The notes under the pieces were generated by a model that made no database searches, had not been told where the DNA came from, and saw nothing but the letters and a program-made list of their open reading frames with translations. Made by a program: the position numbers and the translations under genes. From contig CBDEVP010000001.1 of assembly GCA_965243485.1 (NCBI GenBank), positions 310,001 to 374,000 on the forward strand: a stretch of DNA of 64,000 nucleotides. The letters run 5' to 3'. Below are positions 37,203-46,217 of this stretch, piece after piece (the stretch's first letter is position 1; every line of letters begins with the position of its first letter). Origin of the DNA: UBA7330 sp965243485. Its GTDB lineage: Bacteria; Bacteroidota; Bacteroidia; Cytophagales; Cyclobacteriaceae.

Positions 37203-37901
37203 ATGTTAACCCGACCCCACGTACTCTTTCTGTGTACAATATTCACTGTGATCTTGATGTGGCCTTCATTTGGTCAAAATGCATCAGGTAAGGGGGTTGT
37301 AATTCTTCAGGATGAGCAAGTTCTTTTCGGACATGTAGCATATCATCAGGACAAAGAGCTGGTTTCTGTCTTACATGGAGAAAGACAACTGACTTACGCC
37401 TCGTCACAGGTTAAGCTGTTTCAGTTCTATGACAAGGAAAAATCACTTAACCGGGTGCATCAGCCTTTCTTGCGCCCGTCCAACAAGAGATATGCTCACC
37501 AGGTGCAAATTCCTGAATTCTTCGAAGTGGTCTTAATGGATGACATGATGATCCTGAGAAAGCAAAAGACAGTGTTGATAGAGCGTGTTGAACGAGATGA
37601 AAAGGGATCGATTTTAGCTCACACAGTCGCTTCTTCTCCCATACAGGCAATCGATTATGACTACTTCGTGAGTTACGATGCTCAGCATGTAAACCTGATC
37701 ACCGATTTTACTGAACAGGTCATTACAAAACTTGATAGAACCTATCATGCCTCCATTAAGCTGTTCATTGAAGATGAGAAACTGGATATGGATAAGTGGG
37801 AAGATCAATACAAAATACTCACTCATTATCAGGAATTAAAATCAAGAAACCTGAATCCTAAACTTATCAGTAAAGCGGATCTGAATCCCAAATCCTACTA
37901 G
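37203..37901 (+). CDS. Small exported protein of unknown function
   Basis: 232 residues with a signal peptide ending near SFGQ (residue 25). The rest is mixed alpha/beta with a beta-rich first half (GKGVVILQDEQVLFGHVAY; LTYASSQVKLFQFYD) and charged helices at the end. I do not recognise a family. It converges on the CBM9/DUF5916 gene with only 2 bp between the two stop codons. Codon usage and composition resemble the neighbours, so it is accepted as real despite the lack of homology evidence. Confidence 0.72.
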   Translation: MLTRPHVLFLCTIFTVILMWPSFGQNASGKGVVILQDEQVLFGHVAYHQDKELVSVLHGERQLTYASSQVKLFQFYDKEKSLNRVHQPFLRPSNKRYAHQVQIPEFFEVVLMDDMMILRKQKTVLIERVERDEKGSILAHTVASSPIQAIDYDYFVSYDAQHVNLITDFTEQVITKLDRTYHASIKLFIEDEKLDMDKWEDQYKILTHYQELKSRNLNPKLISKADLNPKSY

Positions 37902-37903
37902 AC

Positions 37904-40123
37904 CTATATACTGATCCAATAAGAAAGCTTCGCAACAAGCATTCTGTTCTTCGCCTGGAAATTATCAGGAAAGTAATTATCTGTGTAAACCAGGAAGAAG
38001 TCTGATGCCGGCTTAAATCTCCACTGAAACCTGGCATTCACATTGATGTTATCAATCTGGTTATTGTATTGAAAATAGGTATTCAGGAATAAGCTGCGTG
38101 AAAAAGTAATTTCAAATGCCGGGCCAAGCAGTAGGATATTTGCACTGTTGTATGGTTCCGGAAGTCTTACAATGTTGTAGTCATAATTTAGCGTGAATAC
38201 GCCGATAGGCGATACCCTGTAATTAATGTTTCCGGTTGACCCGACCCTTCTTCCATTATAAAACTTCCCTCCTTTAAAAGCTAATTCCGCAAAAAGGGGA
38301 TTGATCTTGTTTGTCCTCAACTCGAGGGTATTAAGTAAGTAATTATAAGAGGATCCCTGTTCCAGTTTGATACCTCCCGAATTTGTCGGATCAAAAGGCC
38401 TGAGTAGTCTTATCCATCCTGTGTTTACATCAAAAAGTATCCTGGTATTATCTGAAAAATATATTTCATAGCCTGTGGCAAGTCTTTTATCGGTCACCCC
38501 CAGTTCTTCATTCCAAATGTGTCGGGTACTTACCTTGAAAATATGCCGATTGACAAACCCTGATTTGGTATATAGGTTATATTCAAGACCCGGCTCAAAA
38601 CGATTGAACCCTTTTCTGGGCACGAAACCCGTTGAAGCCTCGAACTCATCCTCTACCGTAAGATAATCAAGAAATATCCTGGCTTTGGGGACTCTGTACT
38701 CCAGGTTTGCTCCATACGAACTGCCATTTTCGTCGACATCGCTATCAATTGATCTGTGATAAAATGCTTTTCCGTTCCATACACCATCCTGAGAATTTAA
38801 ATTATAGTCCAAACCGACTACTCTATTAAAGTCGTCCTCTGGCATCTCCGTATTAAAATCCATGCCCTGCTTATTGGTGAAAATGGCTGAAATGTTGGAG
38901 GTCTTGAATATCCTTCTTTGTAGCACAGCAACAGAATAATTCTGACTGGGCACATTGAATTCCTTCTGACCTTCAACCTGTGCGGATAACAAGCCAATCC
39001 GCCAGTCTTTGTTCAGCTTTCCCGATACCCTGGCTCCAAGGAGGACTTTCTTCGGCACATTCTGCGATAGCGCGGAATCATAAGCGATACCGATCCTACG
39101 TGAGAAGAAAGGCATGGCATCCGCATTCCCAAAATTTTCAAACAGGTCTGCATTTTCCAGAAAGAATTGTCTCCTTTCAGGAAAGAAAATCTCGAATCTG
39201 CTCAGGTTGGTCACCTGCTGATCCACCTCGGCCTGTGAAAAATCAGGATTGATGGTCAGGTCCAGGTTCAAAGAAGGTGTAAGACCGATCTTGACATCGC
39301 CTCCGATTCCTGAATTCATCTGAGCTGGGCTTTTGTCGAGATAATCTTTCTGCATTCCCCCAGCCAGATAGGGGATTATGCTAATATTAGGGCCGTTTTT
39401 CTTCTTCAACGGCTGATCCCAGTTAAGATCTCCGGTGAAAGCCAGCGAGGTCAATTGATATCCCCTGGGAATCCTGATCCAGCTGCTGCGTTCATTTTGT
39501 TTGGTATCGAGCCGGTAGAAGTTGACTTTCCACTGATCAGACCCTGTCTTATACCGAAGGGTTTTAAAAGGTATGGCCATTTCCCCTGTCCAGTAGCCAT
39601 CTTTTATCTGAGCTTCTGCATACCATTTATTGTCCCAGGTATAGGCATCCTGACTGCTTTCTGCCTGTGCGTTCAGAAAGGCTTCCCGCATGACCCCAAA
39701 TGGGCTCAGGCCAAATAAAAAAGCATTGGTTTGGTCCCCATACGGATCAATGATGACATTGACCACATCGTTTTGAGATCCAAAAAAATCTCTTTTGTAA
39801 GACTCAATGTTATATGGACCCTGTTCATGATCATAGCCCTTAATGCCAACATAGAGGAAGTCCTGATCATAAGTCATTCTGATTTCCGTATTGGAAATGG
39901 CTTTGACCGTGTCATAAGGAAAAATCTGGTGGAAATGACCGGTGGCATCGGCACGTGCCCAGTCTTTTTCATCAAGTTCGCCATCAATGATGATTCGACC
40001 TTTGGCTTGTCTAATATCCAGCGATCTATGCTCCTTACCTCGCTTCTGACCAAACAGTAAAAAAGGGGAAATACATATCAATGTATTGAGTACAAAAACT
40101 AATAATGATCGATGGCCAAGCAC
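37904..40123 (-). CDS. CBM9-like/DUF5916 outer membrane protein
   Basis: 739 residues with a signal peptide (to about residue 26). Residues ~35-200 form a CBM9-like beta-sandwich (GRIIIDGELDEKDWARADAT; FLYVGIKGYDHE). The rest is a DUF5916 region with alternating amphipathic strands and an aromatic C-terminus, consistent with an outer-membrane barrel (LDLTINPDFSQAEVDQQVTN; FFPERRQFFLENADLF is diagnostic). Only 5 bp separate it from the amidase lipoprotein gene upstream, so it appears to be the last gene of the amide operon. Its role is unknown; binding or export/import of the substrate is a reasonable guess. Confidence 0.85.
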   Translation of the reverse strand: MLGHRSLLVFVLNTLICISPFLLFGQKRGKEHRSLDIRQAKGRIIIDGELDEKDWARADATGHFHQIFPYDTVKAISNTEIRMTYDQDFLYVGIKGYDHEQGPYNIESYKRDFFGSQNDVVNVIIDPYGDQTNAFLFGLSPFGVMREAFLNAQAESSQDAYTWDNKWYAEAQIKDGYWTGEMAIPFKTLRYKTGSDQWKVNFYRLDTKQNERSSWIRIPRGYQLTSLAFTGDLNWDQPLKKKNGPNISIIPYLAGGMQKDYLDKSPAQMNSGIGGDVKIGLTPSLNLDLTINPDFSQAEVDQQVTNLSRFEIFFPERRQFFLENADLFENFGNADAMPFFSRRIGIAYDSALSQNVPKKVLLGARVSGKLNKDWRIGLLSAQVEGQKEFNVPSQNYSVAVLQRRIFKTSNISAIFTNKQGMDFNTEMPEDDFNRVVGLDYNLNSQDGVWNGKAFYHRSIDSDVDENGSSYGANLEYRVPKARIFLDYLTVEDEFEASTGFVPRKGFNRFEPGLEYNLYTKSGFVNRHIFKVSTRHIWNEELGVTDKRLATGYEIYFSDNTRILFDVNTGWIRLLRPFDPTNSGGIKLEQGSSYNYLLNTLELRTNKINPLFAELAFKGGKFYNGRRVGSTGNINYRVSPIGVFTLNYDYNIVRLPEPYNSANILLLGPAFEITFSRSLFLNTYFQYNNQIDNINVNARFQWRFKPASDFFLVYTDNYFPDNFQAKNRMLVAKLSYWISI

Positions 40124-40128
40124 GGTAA

Positions 40129-41679
40129 TTATAGTTCTGGAAATCCTTCAGGACCTCGCCTGTGTCCTGTGTTTTGTTCATACACAAAAGATATTTTTAA
40201 AAGGGTCTCCTCGCTGAATGGCCTTCCCAATAACTGAAAGCCTGCCGGATACCTGTCATAGGAATAACCCATAGGCACGGCAATGGCTGGAAAACCTGTA
40301 GGTGGAGAAAGCTTACCACTGGTATCCCCTCTAGGCCCATTCAAATCGCCAATCAACCTGGGTGGATAAGTAAATGAAGGATATATCAAAGCATCCAGCT
40401 CCAGGCTATCCATCACTGCAAGAATTCTATCCCGAAGCTCCTGCCGTAAAGCCATATTCTTCTCCCAGTCAGGATGTTCCTCAGGTACATCCATATCCTC
40501 CTGTGCATCCTGAAGTCGCCCATCCAGAAATGGATGATAATCTTCCGAATCAATGATGTCCTGTAAGCTTTTAAATTTGGCGCTGTCCCCCAGGCTTGAC
40601 AGGTAAGCGTTATAATCCCGCTTCAGCTGCCTGATCCTAGTCCTTGACTCATTGAGAGAGTCCAGGTCCCTGATCACAACACTATCAATCATCACTGCTC
40701 CTATGCCAGATAGGTCTTCAATCGCACTTACCATCAATTCGTACACACTGGAGTCAGACTCCTCAGGTTTAAAAAGCTGATTAAGAACACCGATTCTCAT
40801 GCCTGAAAGGCTATCCCCTGTAAGCGCAGAAAGATAAGATTCGGGCATTTTACCTTCAGACTTTTGCGTTACCGGATCTGCCGGATCGTAACCGGCAATC
40901 ACATCAAATATTCTTACTGCATCCTCCACAGTCCTGGCCATTGGACCTCCTATGTCATTGGTCAGGGCAAGTGGCACGATACCATCTCTGCTGGTAAGAC
41001 CCATGGTGGACCTGATGCCCACAAGGGCCTGGTGTGAGGATGGTCCCCGGATCGAACTGCCGGTATCTGTACCCAGACCGACCACTGCAAAGCTTGCGGC
41101 AATGGAAGCACCCGTGCCACCGCTGGATCCCGCAGTGGTTCTCCTCGTATCATAAGGATTTCGTGAGTAGCCAGGGAGTCTTGAACTCACCGTAAATGAT
41201 CCGCTCGATGCAAATTCAGCCAGATTAGACTTGGCGATGATAATCGCTCCGGCCTCTTTGAGCTTTTTCACCTGGTAAGCATCATCCGGCGGATAAGAAT
41301 CTTTGAGTGCCAGTGTACCATTGCTGGTGGGCATTCCCTTTACATCATAATTGTCTTTGACGATGATCGGAATCCCATGCAGAGGCCCTACAATCTCTCC
41401 AGCTTCATAAAGGCTATCAAGGTACTTTGCCTCAGATATAGCGTCAGGATTGATGATGATAATTGAGTTGATGGAAGGGCCTTGTTTGTCATAGGCTTCG
41501 ATCCTTGCGAGGTACCCCTCCACAAGGTATTGAGCAGTAACCTCCCCGTTTTTCATCGCTTCCTGAATGGAAGAGATCGTTGCTTCGGAAAGATTAAACT
41601 TTTCCTCTTTCTCCGGACTGCATCCCACAAGCTGGATCAAAAGGATAACAAAGCCTGATATTACCTGACGAATATTCAT
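40129..41679 (-). CDS. Amidase-signature enzyme, lipoprotein
   Basis: 516 residues. Unlike the four other amidases here, it has a lipoprotein signal (LVGC, Cys20). The amidase-signature Ser-cisSer-Lys triad is complete: Lys108 (GIPIIVKDN), Ser185 (AGSSGG) and Ser209 (GTDTGSSIRG), with the canonical 24-residue Ser-Ser spacing. Such enzymes hydrolyse carboxamides, peptide amides or N-acyl bonds. It is more distant from the other four than they are from one another (it has GTDTGSS where they have G(T/S)DxGGS). Lipidation suggests an outer-membrane or cell-surface position, so it could make the first cut in the substrate. Confidence 0.92.
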   Translation of the reverse strand: MNIRQVISGFVILLIQLVGCSPEKEEKFNLSEATISSIQEAMKNGEVTAQYLVEGYLARIEAYDKQGPSINSIIIINPDAISEAKYLDSLYEAGEIVGPLHGIPIIVKDNYDVKGMPTSNGTLALKDSYPPDDAYQVKKLKEAGAIIIAKSNLAEFASSGSFTVSSRLPGYSRNPYDTRRTTAGSSGGTGASIAASFAVVGLGTDTGSSIRGPSSHQALVGIRSTMGLTSRDGIVPLALTNDIGGPMARTVEDAVRIFDVIAGYDPADPVTQKSEGKMPESYLSALTGDSLSGMRIGVLNQLFKPEESDSSVYELMVSAIEDLSGIGAVMIDSVVIRDLDSLNESRTRIRQLKRDYNAYLSSLGDSAKFKSLQDIIDSEDYHPFLDGRLQDAQEDMDVPEEHPDWEKNMALRQELRDRILAVMDSLELDALIYPSFTYPPRLIGDLNGPRGDTSGKLSPPTGFPAIAVPMGYSYDRYPAGFQLLGRPFSEETLLKISFVYEQNTGHRRGPEGFPEL

Positions 41680-41689
41680 TTGATAAAAT

Positions 41690-43420
41690 TTAATGCGTGT
41701 CGAAAACCTGCTGATACAATTTCAATTTCTCCTTGATGGCCGTCAATTCTTCTTCCGAAGGACTATAAGGATTACTGGCTGGCGGGAGCGCACCGTATCT
41801 CAGTATCGCTGCCATAAGTAACATCCGTCCCTTGGTGGCTGTGATGTTTTGTCCCTCAATGAAAAGATTGTTGGGATTGGTATTCATGAATCCATCGGCA
41901 TTTCCTCTTGCCGCCTTTAGAACAGGATAACCATGTAAGGCCACAAGCTCCAGCGCAGCATCCATTGGGGCGATCATAGAACCATAAGGGGCCATTCCTT
42001 CTCCCACAAAACCCGCTAAGGGGTACCTGGCCAGGTCATCTTTCAGACGGGAAAGAATATCCACTTCTGTCTGGGGATCTTCTTTTCCATCGTCCTCCGT
42101 TTTCCATCTCGCGCTCTTATAGATCGTTACCATCGGCATCGCTGATGGGATCAAATAGCCTTCATCATCTTTTACGCGGATCTCTTGGGTCGCCACCTGA
42201 CCATCTTCAGTCATGGTGACTCCGGGTACAGCCTCCGGGATCTTTGTGATGTTTACATCAGACAGGTAAGTATGCTTCCTGACCGGCAGGAATGTCAGTT
42301 TAGGACCATAACCCATGGATCCAATGACACCGCCGTAACCACCCGTCACCACGTATCCACCTGGTCTTGCATCTCCTTTCTGTACTTCACGGGTAGAATA
42401 GATCACCTGATCCTGGATCATGACAGATCCGGTCTTGTTTTTCCCGGCATCGTCTGCCCAGACTTCGGAAATAATGTAGTTGATCCCATCAATGATGTTC
42501 TGATCACCATCGGCACTGATCAGCCCTCTCATGCGTTGTGCAGCGTTGAAGACCAGAGGCTCTTCCGTGTCAATGACAAGCCCCATCCAGTAAGAAGTAT
42601 TTTCAATGCTTGGACTGCCTTCCAGCCAGATGGATCCATCATATTTACCCGAAGCCATCACCTTTTGTACCATGTTGGTGGCTTTGGCCAGTTGCATGCG
42701 GTTCTGTGAGGAGCCGTAAGGGCCGTAGGTAAAAAAGTCCTCACCAATTTCTTCCGGAGGAATATCCCCTGTACCCTCATCGGTACGCATGGCTTCAGGC
42801 AATCCTTTGGTATACCCTCCGGCTGGCGCAGGTCGATAAAAGTCGTAGTCGGCCAGCTGATAGATCTTACCACCAGCACGCTCGATCTCTTCCAAAATGC
42901 GTGATGCATTCGGATAGAATGTCTGCCTCGACTCCGAAAACGGAGCGCCAGGGTAGGCGTAGGTAGCATCCCAGGGCTTTCCATCCTTTTGCAATGACAT
43001 ATAAGGAAGTGGATACAATCCGTCATCAGGACTTAAAACTGCCACCATCACCGGCTTGTCCGAATCGGAGCGCTTTCTTTTGCTGAACTCACCCTTTTGA
43101 TTGACATAGCCATCCGGCTCGCCGTACAATTCTTTTACATCACTCTCCAGCGGATGACCGGTATACATTTCTATGTATACAGTCACCGGGGCAGCAAGCC
43201 TCTGATAATAAAGCCGGTCATACTCAATTCCCTCAAGCATAGCGAGATCATTTTTAGCTCTCGCCTTGTTGCTGGTAATTAGAGGAACACTGTTTTGAAT
43301 GGTAGCAGTAGGTCCGGAGAATACGGCTATCTGTGGTTTTTCCTGCCCCTGAGAACAAAGGCTAATCAGGAATAGTGATGCAACTAAAAAATATCTGTAA
43401 TGCTGTAAAGTTCTATTCAT
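41690..43420 (-). CDS. Divergent exported asparaginase-fold protein
   Basis: 576 residues with a signal peptide ending near CSQGQ (residue 26). The segment YDGSIWLEGSPSIENTSYWM, then a DTEEPLVFNAAQRMRGLISADG stretch split across residues 283-306, then TREVQKGD, follows the order of type II asparaginases (DG...HGTDTMEET; KPVV..GAMR...SADG; RDVTK). The Lys of the triad (Lys348) and an N-terminal GPTAT (around Thr38, for GGTIA) are kept, but HGTDT is EGSPS (267-271), so the usual Thr-Asp pair is lost. Activity is therefore uncertain and the substrate may be larger. It overlaps the acetamidase gene by 8 bp. Confidence 0.62.
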   Translation of the reverse strand: MNRTLQHYRYFLVASLFLISLCSQGQEKPQIAVFSGPTATIQNSVPLITSNKARAKNDLAMLEGIEYDRLYYQRLAAPVTVYIEMYTGHPLESDVKELYGEPDGYVNQKGEFSKRKRSDSDKPVMVAVLSPDDGLYPLPYMSLQKDGKPWDATYAYPGAPFSESRQTFYPNASRILEEIERAGGKIYQLADYDFYRPAPAGGYTKGLPEAMRTDEGTGDIPPEEIGEDFFTYGPYGSSQNRMQLAKATNMVQKVMASGKYDGSIWLEGSPSIENTSYWMGLVIDTEEPLVFNAAQRMRGLISADGDQNIIDGINYIISEVWADDAGKNKTGSVMIQDQVIYSTREVQKGDARPGGYVVTGGYGGVIGSMGYGPKLTFLPVRKHTYLSDVNITKIPEAVPGVTMTEDGQVATQEIRVKDDEGYLIPSAMPMVTIYKSARWKTEDDGKEDPQTEVDILSRLKDDLARYPLAGFVGEGMAPYGSMIAPMDAALELVALHGYPVLKAARGNADGFMNTNPNNLFIEGQNITATKGRMLLMAAILRYGALPPASNPYSPSEEELTAIKEKLKLYQQVFDTH

Positions 43421-44552
43421 ACCAGTAATCGAATTTTTTGTTTGTGAATATGGATTTAGGGATCATCGCATGAACACCCTCTGTGCGGTCTACTACCTGT
43501 GTAATCTCAAAATCAACCGCATTGCTTGAGATGGAGAGTGCCTCCTCATAAGTGAATCCCAGGTTGTTGTGTATAAAAAGCACAGTCTCTTCCAGGGCCT
43601 GCTTCATGGCCTCATCCAGGTCAGGATTTAAGCCGAAAACAATGAAGTGATCTTTGGTCTCTGCCGTAGGCATTTTGATCGTCTTCTTATGAATGATAAA
43701 CTCTGCGACCAGGATCATGGAGGTTTCAATAGCTGTGCCACTTACTTCGCCATTCCCCTGGGCGCCGTGGGCATCTCCGGTAGTAAAAAGACCGCCTTCC
43801 ACGGATACCGGCAGAAACAATGTGGTACCCTTTGTCAGGTGCTTGAGGTCAAAGTTTCCTCCGTAAAAGTTCGGTGGAATTGAACTAACACGGCCCATAT
43901 CCGGTGGCGGCGACATGGCCATCACACCCATGAATGGCTTGAGTTCAATCTCTACACCGGGTAGCAACGATGCCTTGCTTCGGTCTTTGTTGTATTTATA
44001 GACAAAGCTTTTTCTTTCCTGTATCTCCTTCGGCAGGTCTTCTCTGCCAGGCCTGACATGGTTGACACCATAGTCGCTCCTCAATCGGATGTCATGGATC
44101 CTGATCTCAATCGAATCTCCCGGCTTGGCCCCTTCGATGTATACCGGTCCGGTCAGCATGTGACCCCGAATGCCGGAAGGCTCTGGTGGTACCTCATTGA
44201 TGATATCAACGATTTCCTTGGCATGGTCATCAAAAGGTAGATTATGCTCCTCAAAAAAGGATTTCGGATCCTCCTTTGGAATACCTGAAGTACTTACAGT
44301 ATGGATCTCCACAATCTCCTTTTCATTGACCTTCATCTTCGGGGGAACGTCAGCTCCGAAGTAGCCCCAGACCATGTTTTCAGGGAAAGATCTCAATACC
44401 TTGTCAGCAATGATTTTTTTACCTTTTCGATATGGATTCAACTCCATAGCAGAGAGAGCACCAGGAATCGTTGTTGCAGCCAGACCCAGCCCTGCAGACC
44501 TGGTAATAAATTTTCGCCTGCCGGGTTTTGGAGTAAATATTTCTTTGTTCAT
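43413..44552 (-). CDS. Exported acetamidase/formamidase family protein
   Basis: 379 residues with a twin-arginine-like leader (GRRKFITRSAGLGLAATTI). FmdA/AmdA-family motifs are present: GHMLTGPVYIEGAKPGDSIE, then PPNFYGGNFDLKHL, then GDAHGAQGNGEVSGTAIE. This metal-binding beta fold hydrolyses formamide, acetamide or similar small amides and is unrelated to amidase-signature enzymes. It ends 8 bp inside the asparaginase-like gene, implying coupled translation. It probably finishes degradation by releasing ammonia or an acid from a small amide product in the periplasm; this is an inference. Confidence 0.92.
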   Translation of the reverse strand: MNKEIFTPKPGRRKFITRSAGLGLAATTIPGALSAMELNPYRKGKKIIADKVLRSFPENMVWGYFGADVPPKMKVNEKEIVEIHTVSTSGIPKEDPKSFFEEHNLPFDDHAKEIVDIINEVPPEPSGIRGHMLTGPVYIEGAKPGDSIEIRIHDIRLRSDYGVNHVRPGREDLPKEIQERKSFVYKYNKDRSKASLLPGVEIELKPFMGVMAMSPPPDMGRVSSIPPNFYGGNFDLKHLTKGTTLFLPVSVEGGLFTTGDAHGAQGNGEVSGTAIETSMILVAEFIIHKKTIKMPTAETKDHFIVFGLNPDLDEAMKQALEETVLFIHNNLGFTYEEALSISSNAVDFEITQVVDRTEGVHAMIPKSIFTNKKFDYWYE

Positions 44553-44588
44553 TGATGTATTTTTTTAATCACTGAGAAATTATTTGGA

Positions 44589-46196
44589 TCAAATGGGAGG
44601 CTGTTGCCATCCACCTGATCGCTCCTCCAGATACTGAGCTACGGCCAATGAAACGTCTTCCCTCCATGGATGTGCCACGCACTGGACACCGATAGGCAAA
44701 TTGTCTTGGCTTGTGCCACACCGTACAACCGTAGAAGGCCATCCGGTAGTGTTGTATGGCCCGCAATAGCTCGACCCCGGCTTCCTTCTTGACCAGTCAT
44801 CGCCAAGTCCCTGATCGATTTCATCTGCCGGGGAGCTGGTGGTAGGGCATAAGATCACATCATATTGCTGAAACCATTGGAGCATCCTGGTCCTGTTTTT
44901 GTCCTGTAGGGTGAGTAATTCTGAATACCGGTCTCCGGAAACAGGCTCTGCGTGATCAAGTCTGTTCTGAATGGACTCACTCAATGTTTTGCTGCCATGC
45001 TTATCACCAGCTCTTTTCAGGAAGGCCCATCCGGAACCGCTTACCAATTCTCTGCGGATTTCCCCGAGTTCACGGAAAATCTCCAATGGCATATCTTCCG
45101 TTACTTCCGCTCCTGCTTCTTCCATCCATTTCGCTGCCTGACGAACGGTATTCTGAGTATCCTCTGCCGTTTCTGCGATTAGGTTTGACGGGTAATAAGC
45201 CACTTTCAGGTCCTTCACATCAATCTGCATGGGATCGGGCCATGGTACAGGCGCAACTGCTGCATCAAGTCCATCAGGCCCACTCATGAGTGGCGTCAAC
45301 AGTATCAGGTCCTCCACCTTACGAGCCATGGGACCAGGTTGCTGCCACGAATCAAATACTCCGCCATAGTCAACAATATGACCGGTACGTGGACACCTGA
45401 CCGATGTAGGTTTGATACCTGCAATCCCGTTTGTGCTGGACGGTAACCTTACACTTCCCCCCCAGTCGGTACCAATGTCAAAGGCGGCACCTCCGGCAGC
45501 AATGATCGAACCGGCGCCCCCACTACTACCTGAGGTACCTCGTTTCAGGTTGTATGGGTTTTTGCTGACGCCATAAATGATATTGCCGGTAGTGCTAACA
45601 CCCCGCATACCACCTCCGGCAAGCGTGAATTCAGGAGTATTGGTTTTCCCCAACAGGATGGCTCCATTGGAACGCATCCTGGCAAGGACTGTAGCATCTT
45701 TCTTTCCTATATAGTCTATCCTTCCCAGGGTACCACCAGTACTGATAACTCCCTCTGCTTCAAAGGAATCTTTTAAAGTCATCGGGACTCCGTGAAGGGG
45801 TCCTTTAATGTCCTTTTTCTTCAACGCTTTGTCGGCTGCTTTGGCTTCTTCCAGCGCCCGGTCAAAGCACTGCATGACCACGGCATTCAAATGATAGTTT
45901 ACATCTTCAATCCTGTCGATATAAGCAGTGACAAGCTCTTCAGAAGATACTTTCTTTGTTCGTATCATCTCTGCCAGCTTGGTGGTTGACATATAGATCA
46001 GATCCTCTGTATCATCTTTTGACATAAGATACCCATTGGCCTTGGCAAATGAGGAAGCCGATAACTGATGGCTTGAAAGGGCCATCATGGCCGCACTTCC
46101 GGCACCAAGACTGGACAGGAATTTTCTTCTGGAGGAAGCAGAGTGTTTTGAATATTTCTTTTGATTTTTCATTTCAGTTAAATTCTTGTTGATCAA
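44589..46196 (-). CDS. Exported amidase-signature enzyme, paralogue type A (copy A1)
   Basis: 535 residues with leader SRRKFLSSLG (Arg23-Arg24). The Lys-cisSer-Ser triad is complete: Lys142 (GVPMTLKDS), Ser224 (SGSSGG) and Ser248 (GTDWGGSVR). It shares with the gene at 47755 long identical stretches (SSTNGIAGIKPTSVR, RTGHIVDYGG, HPWREDVSLAVA), marking the A type. A second ATG eight codons downstream is a possible start. Spacing to the genes on either side is 21 and 36 bp. The substrate is unknown. Confidence 0.94.
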   Translation of the reverse strand: MINKNLTEMKNQKKYSKHSASSRRKFLSSLGAGSAAMMALSSHQLSASSFAKANGYLMSKDDTEDLIYMSTTKLAEMIRTKKVSSEELVTAYIDRIEDVNYHLNAVVMQCFDRALEEAKAADKALKKKDIKGPLHGVPMTLKDSFEAEGVISTGGTLGRIDYIGKKDATVLARMRSNGAILLGKTNTPEFTLAGGGMRGVSTTGNIIYGVSKNPYNLKRGTSGSSGGAGSIIAAGGAAFDIGTDWGGSVRLPSSTNGIAGIKPTSVRCPRTGHIVDYGGVFDSWQQPGPMARKVEDLILLTPLMSGPDGLDAAVAPVPWPDPMQIDVKDLKVAYYPSNLIAETAEDTQNTVRQAAKWMEEAGAEVTEDMPLEIFRELGEIRRELVSGSGWAFLKRAGDKHGSKTLSESIQNRLDHAEPVSGDRYSELLTLQDKNRTRMLQWFQQYDVILCPTTSSPADEIDQGLGDDWSRRKPGSSYCGPYNTTGWPSTVVRCGTSQDNLPIGVQCVAHPWREDVSLAVAQYLEERSGGWQQPPI

Positions 46197-46217
46197 TAAT
46201 TACCAGTTGTATGAGGA

